Below, piece after piece: positions 1-5,664 of a stretch of 5,664 bases of DNA. The notes beneath the pieces were generated by a model, which was given only the letters and a program-made list of their open reading frames with translations, searched no databases and was not told the origin of the DNA. Numbering within the stretch: position 1 is the first letter of the stretch; each line of letters begins with the position of its first letter. The stretch covers positions 1 through 5,664 of the forward strand of contig JAVVEL010000091.1 of the NCBI GenBank assembly GCA_032260385.1, read 5' to 3'. Both the position numbers and the translations under genes were made by a program. The stretch comes from UBA9300 sp032260385 (lineage in GTDB: Bacteria; Bacteroidota; Bacteroidia; Bacteroidales; VadinHA17).

Positions 1-287
1 ACAAAAAAAACATGGAAGAGAACCTGGTTCGCGCTCTCGAAATGAAATACGCGGAGATAAGAAGCCTGGAGACGGCACTGGAAAGTGACGAGGAACTGGT
101 TTCAATACTTGAAAGTGTGCGCAAAACAGCTATGTCACAGTATAATAACGGCACTATAACAGCTTCGGAGTACCTTATGGAATGGTCAAAGGAAAAAGAA
201 GCCATCATTAACAGGGCAATACATGCCGTAAGCCTTGCACGGGCAAAAGTTGAATATCTGAATATTGCCGGAAAAGAAATTGAATAA
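1..287 (+). CDS. TolC-family outer-membrane efflux protein, C-terminal fragment (start outside window)
   Basis: This is the last ~94 residues of an outer-membrane channel of the TolC family, which forms the exit duct of tripartite efflux pumps. The frame is open to the left edge (Lys-Lys-Asn precede the Met at 12), so that Met is internal and the gene begins upstream. Full-length family members are usually about 400-480 residues. The visible part is almost entirely helical: a long amphipathic helix, then the YNNGTIT turn at 141-161 (the Y..G.I motif typical of the end of the second TolC repeat), then a final helix ending in a YLNIAGKEIE tail. The stop is TAA at 285-287, and the adaptor gene follows after 17 bases. 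Family assignment rests on this motif, the helix pattern and the operon context. The signal peptide and first repeat cannot be seen. It presumably works with the adaptor and ABC transporter encoded downstream. Confidence 0.82.
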   Translation, partial: KKNMEENLVRALEMKYAEIRSLETALESDEELVSILESVRKTAMSQYNNGTITASEYLMEWSKEKEAIINRAIHAVSLARAKVEYLNIAGKEIE

Positions 288-304
288 ACATAAATATCCC
301 AAAA

Positions 305-1195
305 ATGAGAAAACTGATATACTTCACTGCCCTTATTGCCATGCTCAGCTCCTGCAGAGGGACAGATGATGAACCGGATGCATGGGGCAACTTTGAGTCA
401 AGAGAAATAATGGTCGTTTCCGAAACTGCAGGCAAAATTCTTAGCATGGAGGTGCAACAGGGAGACCAGGTGAACAGTGGTGAGATAATAGCCATAACAG
501 ACACTGCCATGATAAAATTGCAGCTTGCCGAACTGGAAGCGAGCCGCAACAGTGTTATGACAAAATTAAACTCAATTGATGCGCAAAATACAATCATTGA
601 CCAGCAGATAAGTAACCTGGGGGTAAATATCGAAAGAGTGGAGAGCATGCTGCATGATAAGGCTGCAACACAAAAACAACTGGACGACCTTACAGGCCAG
701 CTCCGGGTTCTTGAAAAACAGAAAGAGGCAAACAACACTCAAAAATTAACAGTCAGAAGTGAGTTGGAAGTATTTAACTCCAGGGAAGCCCAGCTTAATG
801 AACAGCTTGAAAGATGCTATATAAAAAGCCCCTCTCAGGGTACCGTATCAGAGAAGTATGCCGAGGCAGGAGAAATTACCGCCATGGGCAAAGCCCTTGT
901 CAGGATTGCTGATCTGGAAAATATGGAACTAAAAGTATATATCAGCGGGGCACAGCTGGGAGAGCTTAAGCTGGGACAGGAATGCAGGGTAAGGATTGAC
1001 CGTGGGGAAAAAGACTATTCTGAATATACCGGCAGGCTTATCCATGTCTCTGACAAAGCCGAATTCACACCAAAAATAATCCAGACAAAGGAAGAAAGGG
1101 TGCATCTGGTTTATGCTGTCAAAATACTGGTGCTAAATGATGGCACACTGAAAAACGGCATGCCCGCCGAAGCATTTTTTGATTCTTCCAACTGA
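305..1195 (+). CDS. HlyD-family periplasmic adaptor, predicted lipoprotein (YbhG-like)
   Basis: This is the membrane fusion protein that should link the inner-membrane ABC transporter to the TolC-like channel. The N-terminus is a short lipoprotein signal: basic MRK, a hydrophobic stretch, then LSSC with the acylated Cys at residue 17. The first half of the biotinyl-lipoyl-like domain is at about 31-67 (ESREIMVVSETAGKI, then V..GD.V..GEIIA). A charged coiled-coil hairpin rich in Gln, Glu and Leu spans about 70-170. The second lipoyl half is at 172-203 (CYIKSPSQGTV to GKALVRIADL), and a beta-barrel domain at about 206-295 includes the FTPKIIQTKEERVHLVYAVKI stretch, split by no gap, that is typical of the YbhG branch. 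The 296-residue length is normal. The ATG at 305 has an A-rich leader without a clear ribosome binding site. The first ATPase gene follows almost at once. Substrate is unknown. Confidence 0.92.
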   Translation: MRKLIYFTALIAMLSSCRGTDDEPDAWGNFESREIMVVSETAGKILSMEVQQGDQVNSGEIIAITDTAMIKLQLAELEASRNSVMTKLNSIDAQNTIIDQQISNLGVNIERVESMLHDKAATQKQLDDLTGQLRVLEKQKEANNTQKLTVRSELEVFNSREAQLNEQLERCYIKSPSQGTVSEKYAEAGEITAMGKALVRIADLENMELKVYISGAQLGELKLGQECRVRIDRGEKDYSEYTGRLIHVSDKAEFTPKIIQTKEERVHLVYAVKILVLNDGTLKNGMPAEAFFDSSN

Positions 1196-1202
1196 AAAGC
1201 TG

Positions 1203-2117
1203 ATGGTTGTAGCTGATAATATATCAAAAAAATATGGCAATATAAAAGCCCTTGATAGTTTCACTCTTAAAGTTGGAAAAGCGGAACTTTTCGGTCTGAT
1301 AGGGCCTGACGGTGCCGGGAAGACAACATTCTTCAGGATAGTAAGCACCCTCCTCCTTCCCGATGAAGGAAAGATAAGTGTCATGGGCCTTGACACTGAG
1401 AGGGATTACAAAAAACTGCGCAGAAAGATAGGCTATATGCCAGGCAGGTTCAGCCTTTACCAGGATCTGACCGTGGAGGAGAACCTTAACTTTTATGCCA
1501 CGGTTTTTGGTACCACTGTAAAAGAGAACTACCACCTTATAAAAGACATCTATTCGCATATTGAACCTTTCAAAAAAAGACCCTCGGGGAAATTATCAGG
1601 TGGCATGAAGCAAAAGCTCGCCCTGTGCTGCGCCCTTGTACATGCCCCCGACCTGGTAATCCTTGATGAACCCACAACGGGGGTGGATGCCGTATCCAGG
1701 ACCGAATTCTGGGAGATGCTTAAAGTCCTGCAGGGGGAAGGGATCACCATACTGGTATCAACACCCTATATGGACGAGGCCATGATGTGCGACAGGGTGG
1801 CACTGCTTCAGAAAGGCCGTATACTCCAAACAGACAGCCCATTGAATATCATTTCAGGCTTCGGTAAAAAAATATATGCGGTGAGGAGCAGGGAGAGGTA
1901 CAGGCTGATACAGGACCTGAGATCCTGGCCTGCTGTTGAAAGTGTTAATCCCTTTGGCGACTCCATTCATATAAGCTTTAGCGACGAGAGCTTTTATGAC
2001 AAAATAAGCGCAGAACTGCAAAAAGCGGGTCACCCTGATCTCGAACTCAGAGAAATTGAACCGGGTATTGAAGATGTTTTCCTTGAACTAATGACCGCAT
2101 CAGAAAATGACAGGTGA
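1203..2117 (+). CDS. ABC transporter ATP-binding protein, first of a pair (matches N-terminal half of YbhF)
   Basis: This is a cytoplasmic ATPase subunit of the ABC-2 exporter. I chose ATG 1203, giving 304 residues, because MVVADNISKKYG is where family members normally begin. An upstream TTG at 1179 would add eight residues and overlap the adaptor by 17 bases. Walker A is GPDGAGKTT at residues 34-42, with Asp where Asn is common. The signature is LSGGM at 131-135, Walker B ends in LDEP with Asp155 and Glu156 present, and the D-loop is GVD at 160-162. Two key residues are replaced: the Q-loop reads YMPGRF, with Gly81 for Gln, and the H-loop reads STPYMDEA, with Pro188 for His. Residues from about 215 form a C-terminal extension ending in a GIEDVFLELM segment, found in DrrA/YbhF-type ATPases. 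The gene overlaps the second ATPase gene by 11 bases. I infer a heterodimer with that protein, where this subunit supplies the degenerate nucleotide site and the good signature. Confidence 0.93.
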   Translation: MVVADNISKKYGNIKALDSFTLKVGKAELFGLIGPDGAGKTTFFRIVSTLLLPDEGKISVMGLDTERDYKKLRRKIGYMPGRFSLYQDLTVEENLNFYATVFGTTVKENYHLIKDIYSHIEPFKKRPSGKLSGGMKQKLALCCALVHAPDLVILDEPTTGVDAVSRTEFWEMLKVLQGEGITILVSTPYMDEAMMCDRVALLQKGRILQTDSPLNIISGFGKKIYAVRSRERYRLIQDLRSWPAVESVNPFGDSIHISFSDESFYDKISAELQKAGHPDLELREIEPGIEDVFLELMTASENDR

Positions 2118-2847
2118 AAAAGTAATAGAAGTTAAAGACCTGGTGAAGAAGTTCGGCAACTTTGTTGCCAATGACAGGCTCACCTTCGACGTGTATCGTG
2201 GAGAGATTTTCGGTTTCCTGGGCGCCAACGGTGCAGGAAAAACAACTGCCTTGAGGATACTGTCGGGCCTTTCAAAACCCACCTCGGGTGAGATCAGGGT
2301 GGCAGGCTATGATATCTACCGCCAGGCAGAAAAAGTTAAAAGACGAATAGGCTATATGTGCCAGAAATTCTCCCTTTACGAAGATCTTACGGTGGCTGAG
2401 AATATAATGCTTTACGGGGGTATCTATGGTCTGCAGAAAAGACTGATAGTGGACAAGACAACTGAACTTCTTGAATCAATGAATTTCACCGCCTACCGCA
2501 GGAGTATCATCGGGGACCTGCCGCTGGGAATGAGACAGAAACTGGCCTTTGCTGTCGCAATATTGCATGATCCCGACATTGTCTTCCTGGATGAACCCAC
2601 CGGAGGGGTGGATCCCATCACAAGGAGGCAGTTCTGGGAAATGATATATAAGGCCTCAGGAGAGGGAATTACCGTGTTTGTCACAACCCACTATATGGAT
2701 GAAGCTGAGTATTGTGACCGGGTAAGCATAATGAGCGAGGGCTGTATCGTGGCCCTTGACAGTCCTGACGGGCTTAAAAAAGAATACAGGTCAGAATCCA
2801 TACAGGAGGTCTTTGTAAAAATAGCCAGACCCCTGTCTAATAATTAA
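2107..2847 (+). CDS. ABC transporter ATP-binding protein, second of a pair (matches C-terminal half of YbhF)
   Basis: This is the second cytoplasmic ATPase, 246 residues, about the size of a single nucleotide-binding domain. Walker A is GANGAGKTT at 39-47, the Q-loop is YMCQKFSLY with Gln86, Walker B is VFLDEP with Asp162 and Glu163, the D-loop is GVDP at 167-170, and the H-loop is TTHYMDEAEYCD with His195. The signature is degenerate, LPLGM at 138-142 in place of LSGGQ. I recall the C-terminal half of E. coli YbhF having a similar LPLG signature, so this looks inherited, not a recent lesion. The C-terminus ends soon after a SIQEVFVKIA segment. The ATG at 2107 lies inside the end of the preceding gene with no clear ribosome binding site, which points to translational coupling. 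The stop overlaps the next start as TAATG. It should carry the hydrolytically competent ATP site together with the first ATPase's signature. Confidence 0.94.
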   Translation: MTGEKVIEVKDLVKKFGNFVANDRLTFDVYRGEIFGFLGANGAGKTTALRILSGLSKPTSGEIRVAGYDIYRQAEKVKRRIGYMCQKFSLYEDLTVAENIMLYGGIYGLQKRLIVDKTTELLESMNFTAYRRSIIGDLPLGMRQKLAFAVAILHDPDIVFLDEPTGGVDPITRRQFWEMIYKASGEGITVFVTTHYMDEAEYCDRVSIMSEGCIVALDSPDGLKKEYRSESIQEVFVKIARPLSNN

Positions 2848-3962
2848 TGTGTATGAAAAGATTTCTAGGCTTTGTCAAAAAGGAGTTCATGCATATCTTC
2901 AGGGATGTCCGTACCCTGGTAATTCTTTTCGGCATCCCCGCCGCACAGATCATCATTTTCGGCTACGCCGTAAGGACAGATATCCGTAATGCCGGGATTG
3001 CCGTTCTCGACAGCTCAGTGGACGAGATAAGCACAGAACTCGTAGCCAGGCTTGAAGCCTCTGAATTTTTCGTGGTGAGGGACTACCTACTGTCAGGGGA
3101 CCAGATCGACAGGTCCTTCAAAAAAGGTAATATAAAGGCTGCCATAATTTTTGAGGATGATTTTGGCAGGAGACTTCTCGGTGAAGGATCTGCAGGCCTG
3201 CAGATAATAGCAGACGGATCGGAACCGAACGTGGCCGGCCTGGTTACAAACTATACCATGGCCATCATCAATGACTACATTACCGAGCTCAACGAGGCAA
3301 ACGGCGCCTTGCCCCTGGTGGTAGAGCCCGAAGTGCGGATGTACTACAATCCCAACCTTGAAAGCCAGTACATGTTCGTGCCGGGGGTGATAACCATCAT
3401 CCTGGTGCTTATCTGCGCCCTTATGACCTCGGTGACCATAACACGGGAAAAAGAATTCGGGACAATGGAGGTCCTGCTGGTCAGCCCGCTGAAACCAATA
3501 CAGATAATCCTCGGCAAGGTCACACCCTACTTCATCCTTTCACTTATTGATGTTATCGTTATTCTCTTCCTTTCATGGCTGGTTTTTGATATCCCTGTAA
3601 AAGGCAGCCTTGTCTTGCTGATGCTTGAAAGCATGCTTTATATAATGCTTGGCCTGTCCCTTGGGATAATGATCTCAACCATGTCAAAAACGATGCAACA
3701 GGCAATGTTCATCTCCCTGGTCGGCCTCACACTGCCTACAGTCATATTATCGGGTTTCATATTCCCCGTTGAATATATGCCCGGGGTATATAAATATCTG
3801 AGCATGATCATACCACCGACCTGGTTCGTTACGATAGTGAAAAATATTATGATCAAGGGTACCGGTTTAGCCTTTGTCTGGAAAGAGACCCTTGTCCTCA
3901 TTTTTATGATCCTTGCCTTCATATTAGTCAGTACACTGAAATTCAAAAAGAGATTGGAATAG
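2847..3962 (+). CDS. ABC-2 type transporter permease, first of a pair (YbhS-like)
   Basis: This is the inner-membrane permease that, with its neighbour, should form the translocation path. It has 371 residues, the usual family size. An amphipathic start (KRFLGFVKKEFMHIFRD) leads into TM1 at about 21-41. A large extracytoplasmic domain spans about 42-175 and ends in the YYNPNLESQYMFVPG motif. Five more membrane segments follow at roughly 177-197, 227-247, 255-277, 285-307 and 345-365. Between TM2 and TM3 lies the cytoplasmic REKEFGTMEVLLVSPLKP stretch (about 200-217), characteristic of ABC-2 permeases and likely to touch the ATPases. The MQQAMF motif precedes TM5. The ATG at 2847 overlaps the preceding stop by one base; Met3 at 2853 is a possible alternative start. 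Only one base separates this gene from the next. The assignment is secure but the substrate is not. Confidence 0.94.
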   Translation: MCMKRFLGFVKKEFMHIFRDVRTLVILFGIPAAQIIIFGYAVRTDIRNAGIAVLDSSVDEISTELVARLEASEFFVVRDYLLSGDQIDRSFKKGNIKAAIIFEDDFGRRLLGEGSAGLQIIADGSEPNVAGLVTNYTMAIINDYITELNEANGALPLVVEPEVRMYYNPNLESQYMFVPGVITIILVLICALMTSVTITREKEFGTMEVLLVSPLKPIQIILGKVTPYFILSLIDVIVILFLSWLVFDIPVKGSLVLLMLESMLYIMLGLSLGIMISTMSKTMQQAMFISLVGLTLPTVILSGFIFPVEYMPGVYKYLSMIIPPTWFVTIVKNIMIKGTGLAFVWKETLVLIFMILAFILVSTLKFKKRLE

Positions 3963-3963
3963 G

Positions 3964-5082
3964 ATGAAAGCAATATTATACCTTATAAGGAAAGAATTCA
4001 TACAGATCTTCAGGAACAAATTCCTGTCAAAGGCGATATTCGGTATGCCCGTGGTGCAGATGCTGATCCTGGTGCCAGCCCTCACCTTTGAGATCAATAA
4101 TATTGAATTGTGTGTTGTTGACAGGGACATGTCCTCAGAATCCCGGCAGCTTATATCGAGATTGCAGGGTTCGGAATTTTTCTTTATCAGGCATACTACC
4201 TTCAGTGCTCAGGAGGCCGATGCCATGCTCCACGGTGATGAATGTGACATGATACTGCACATACCGGAGAATTTCGGAAGGAATGTCGTCCGGGAAGGGC
4301 ATGAAAAGGTGATGCTTGCCGTGAATGCAATAAACCCGACATCAGCCCAGCTTTCCTGGGCATATATGAGGGGCATAATCAGGGATTACAATGCTGATCT
4401 CATAATGCAGAACCGGGATCCAGCCCTGAAATCCGGGATGTCGTTCATAGAAACTACGAACCGGTACTGGTATAATCCCTCCCTTGACTATAAACATTAC
4501 ATGTTGCCCGGCATACTGGTTATACTTGTTACGGCCATTGGACTGTTGCTGGCAGGACTCAATGTGGTGAGGGAAAAGGAAACAGGTACCATTGAGCAGT
4601 TAAATGTAACACCGATAAGGAAGTACCAGTTTATCACTGCAAAGCTGATGCCCTTCCTCCTGATAGGGCTGGTCGACCTGGCTTTTGGCCTGGCACTGGG
4701 GATGCTTGTTTTCAATGTACCCTTAAACGGCAGCGCTGCCATGCTTTTTCTTTATGCAAGCTTTTACCTTGCAGCCGTCCTGGGCCTTGCATTACTCCTA
4801 TCAACCATGTCGTCCACCCAGCAGCAATACCTCTTCGTGGTATTCTTTGTATGGATGATTTTTATATTGATGAGCGGCATCTTCACCCCTGCCGAGAGCA
4901 TGCCCGGGTGGGCCCGGAAGTTCAACCTGGTGAATCCCGTTGCCTACTTCATGCGGGTTATCAGGATGATCATGCTCAAGGGCTCGGGCTTCGCCGATGT
5001 CCTGCCCGACCTCAGGGGTATCATACTGATAGCCACAGGCACTATCTCACTTGCCATCTGGCGCTACCGGAAAACAGTATAA
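3964..5082 (+). CDS. ABC-2 type transporter permease, second of a pair (YbhR-like)
   Basis: This second inner-membrane permease has 372 residues and the same plan as its upstream neighbour, from which it clearly diverged as a paralogue. A basic amphipathic start (IRKEFIQIFRNKF) leads to TM1 at about 22-42. An extracytoplasmic domain spans about 43-178 and ends in the YWYNPSLDYKHYMLPG motif. Further membrane segments lie at roughly 180-200, 228-250, 256-280, 287-308 and 350-366. The cytoplasmic motif between TM2 and TM3 is REKETGTIEQLNVTPIRK (about 203-220), distinct from the EVLLVSPLKP form in the first permease, so the two probably form a heterodimer with non-identical coupling surfaces. The start ATG follows the previous stop (TAG) by one base. 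This is the last gene of the operon, and its final 19 bases overlap the 3' end of the convergent hydrolase gene. No terminator is evident directly after it. Confidence 0.94.
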   Translation: MKAILYLIRKEFIQIFRNKFLSKAIFGMPVVQMLILVPALTFEINNIELCVVDRDMSSESRQLISRLQGSEFFFIRHTTFSAQEADAMLHGDECDMILHIPENFGRNVVREGHEKVMLAVNAINPTSAQLSWAYMRGIIRDYNADLIMQNRDPALKSGMSFIETTNRYWYNPSLDYKHYMLPGILVILVTAIGLLLAGLNVVREKETGTIEQLNVTPIRKYQFITAKLMPFLLIGLVDLAFGLALGMLVFNVPLNGSAAMLFLYASFYLAAVLGLALLLSTMSSTQQQYLFVVFFVWMIFILMSGIFTPAESMPGWARKFNLVNPVAYFMRVIRMIMLKGSGFADVLPDLRGIILIATGTISLAIWRYRKTV

Positions 5083-5664
5083 GGCAGATTCACAGTCGCC
5101 TTTACCGGCCAGTGGTCCGAGATGAAAAGGTCTCCCTTTTTCGGTGCAGGTGTTTCGTGGCTGAGAACACGTGCTCCCCTGCTTATGAAAATATAATCTA
5201 TCCTCCCTTTTCCTTCCTCATCGCTGAAACCGTTGAATGTGTAAGACAGACCTGAGGGTTCACTTTCGCTGATAGTGTGGGAATCAATTATAAGTGCCCC
5301 CTCCCTGCCACCTTCAGTTAAGGTGGCATAGGCCCGGCTATCGGGCAGCATATTAAAATCACCGGTGATCACGAAAGGGGAAGTGCCCGCTACCTTTTTC
5401 ACTTCCCTAAGGATTATCTTCGAACTCATCAGCCTGGCCGAATCTGACATATGGCTGTAATGGGTGTTGAAATAGAAAAACCGCGCACCGGATGCATTTT
5501 CCTGCAGCTCCACCCAGGTCACTATCCTTGGCAAGACTGCTCCCCAACCCTTGCTCCCGGGAACATCAGGGGTCTCTGATAACCAGAAAGTGGAACTGTT
5601 CAGGACAGTGAACCTGTCGCGCCTGTAAAAAACGGGTGTCATCTCTCCTGCCCTTGCACCATCA
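5064..5664 (-). CDS. Endonuclease/exonuclease/phosphatase-family hydrolase, C-terminal part (start outside window)
   Basis: This is a metal-dependent phosphoester hydrolase of the EEP (DNase I-like) fold. The frame is open to the right edge: DGARAGE precedes the Met encoded at 5642-5640 and fits the family's conserved DG..AGE segment, so that Met is internal. Visible motifs, numbered from it, are PVFYRRDRF at 3-11, FWLSETPD at 19-26, NTHYSH at 59-64, the metal/catalytic GDFN at 94-97 (nucleotides 5352-5363), RIDYIFIS at 147-154, and the catalytic SDHWPV at 175-180 (nucleotides 5103-5120). The missing N-terminus, perhaps 80-100 residues, should hold the first metal-binding Asn and the Glu of the QE motif, so activity and secretion cannot be judged. 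Family members cleave nucleic acids, phosphoinositides or sphingomyelin; the substrate here is unknown. It ends in TAG at 5064-5066, inside the convergent permease gene. I see no functional tie to the efflux pump. Confidence 0.9.
   Translation of the reverse strand, partial: DGARAGEMTPVFYRRDRFTVLNSSTFWLSETPDVPGSKGWGAVLPRIVTWVELQENASGARFFYFNTHYSHMSDSARLMSSKIILREVKKVAGTSPFVITGDFNMLPDSRAYATLTEGGREGALIIDSHTISESEPSGLSYTFNGFSDEEGKGRIDYIFISRGARVLSHETPAPKKGDLFISDHWPVKATVNLPYTVFR
5306..5328. repeat. Perfect inverted repeat, 9-bp arms with 5-base loop
   Basis: TGCCACCTT (5306-5314) and AAGGTGGCA (5320-5328) are exact reverse complements separated by CAGTT. The repeat lies within the hydrolase coding sequence, where it encodes part of the ATLTEGG stretch. 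It sits about 220 bases beyond the efflux operon's last stop codon. No T-run follows either arm, so it is not a canonical intrinsic terminator. It may be chance, or a structure that slows or stabilises read-through transcripts from the operon. Confidence 0.5.

Noticed and set aside
288..304. Possible promoter between the channel and adaptor genes
   Set aside because: Only 17 bases are available, too few for a promoter plus leader, and the A/T-rich sequence is ordinary for this kind of genome.
208..738. Minus-strand open frame of 176 codons opposite the channel end and the adaptor
   Set aside because: It lies antisense across a well-supported adaptor gene. Its translation is Ser/Cys/Phe-rich with no recognisable motif, as expected for a shadow frame.
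1179..2847. Possibility that the first ATPase is a decaying pseudogene because of its Q- and H-loop losses
   Set aside because: The frame is intact, Walker A, Walker B and the signature are preserved, and the losses complement the partner's degenerate signature. This fits functional asymmetry better than decay.
3638..4130. Minus-strand open frames of 111 and 68 codons opposite the junction of the two permeases
   Set aside because: They mirror membrane-segment codons of the permeases, show no motif and have no plausible start context.
5083..5110. Intrinsic terminator just after the last permease
   Set aside because: I found no stem followed by a T-run on either strand here, and the bases code for the C-terminus of the convergent hydrolase.
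4851..5255. Plus-strand open frame of 134 codons spanning the end of the last permease
   Set aside because: It is out of frame with the permease and antisense to the hydrolase. The His/Arg/Cys-rich translation has no family features.
1..5664. CRISPR array, tRNA/rRNA, insertion sequence, phage or defence genes
   Set aside because: No regularly spaced repeats, transposase motifs or RNA-gene signatures were seen, and virtually all the sequence is accounted for by seven ordinary coding regions.

Overview
The window looks like a piece of a Bacteroidota chromosome, probably Bacteroidales or a relative. The evidence is indirect. The translation starts have A/T-rich leaders with no clear Shine-Dalgarno sequence, the periplasmic adaptor carries a lipoprotein signal (LSSC) instead of a membrane anchor, and the protein sequences resemble Bacteroidota homologues as I remember them. 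I cannot name a genus. Coding density is very high: no gene-free stretch exceeds about 20 bases, and I see no RNA gene, CRISPR array, insertion sequence or integration site.

Positions 1-5082 on the plus strand hold one tightly packed operon for a tripartite ABC efflux pump of the YbhG/YbhF/YbhS/YbhR type. In order it encodes the C-terminal end of a TolC-family outer-membrane channel (start lies before the window), an HlyD-type adaptor lipoprotein, two separate ABC ATPases, and two ABC-2 type permeases. Junctions run from a 17-base gap to an 11-base overlap, which suggests a single transcript with coupled translation. No promoter is visible, so it should lie upstream of the window.

The proposed machine is as follows. 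The two ATPases pair under the two permeases in the inner membrane. The adaptor bridges the periplasm, and the TolC-like protein forms the exit duct. The substrate cannot be read from the sequence; drugs, toxic organics or lipid-like compounds are the usual guesses for this family.

The most informative detail is in the ATPases. The first has lost the Q-loop Gln and the H-loop His but keeps a good signature motif (LSGGM). The second has intact Q- and H-loops but a degenerate signature (LPLGM). In a head-to-tail dimer all the defects fall in one ATP site and all the intact motifs in the other, so the pump should have one degenerate and one catalytic site. E. coli YbhF, as I recall it, has a similar arrangement fused in one chain.

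Positions 5064-5664 on the minus strand hold the C-terminal part of an endonuclease/exonuclease/phosphatase-fold hydrolase, whose N-terminus lies beyond the right edge. It converges on the efflux operon and overlaps the last permease gene by 19 bases at the 3' ends. I see no functional link between it and the pump. I found no convincing previously undescribed system here.
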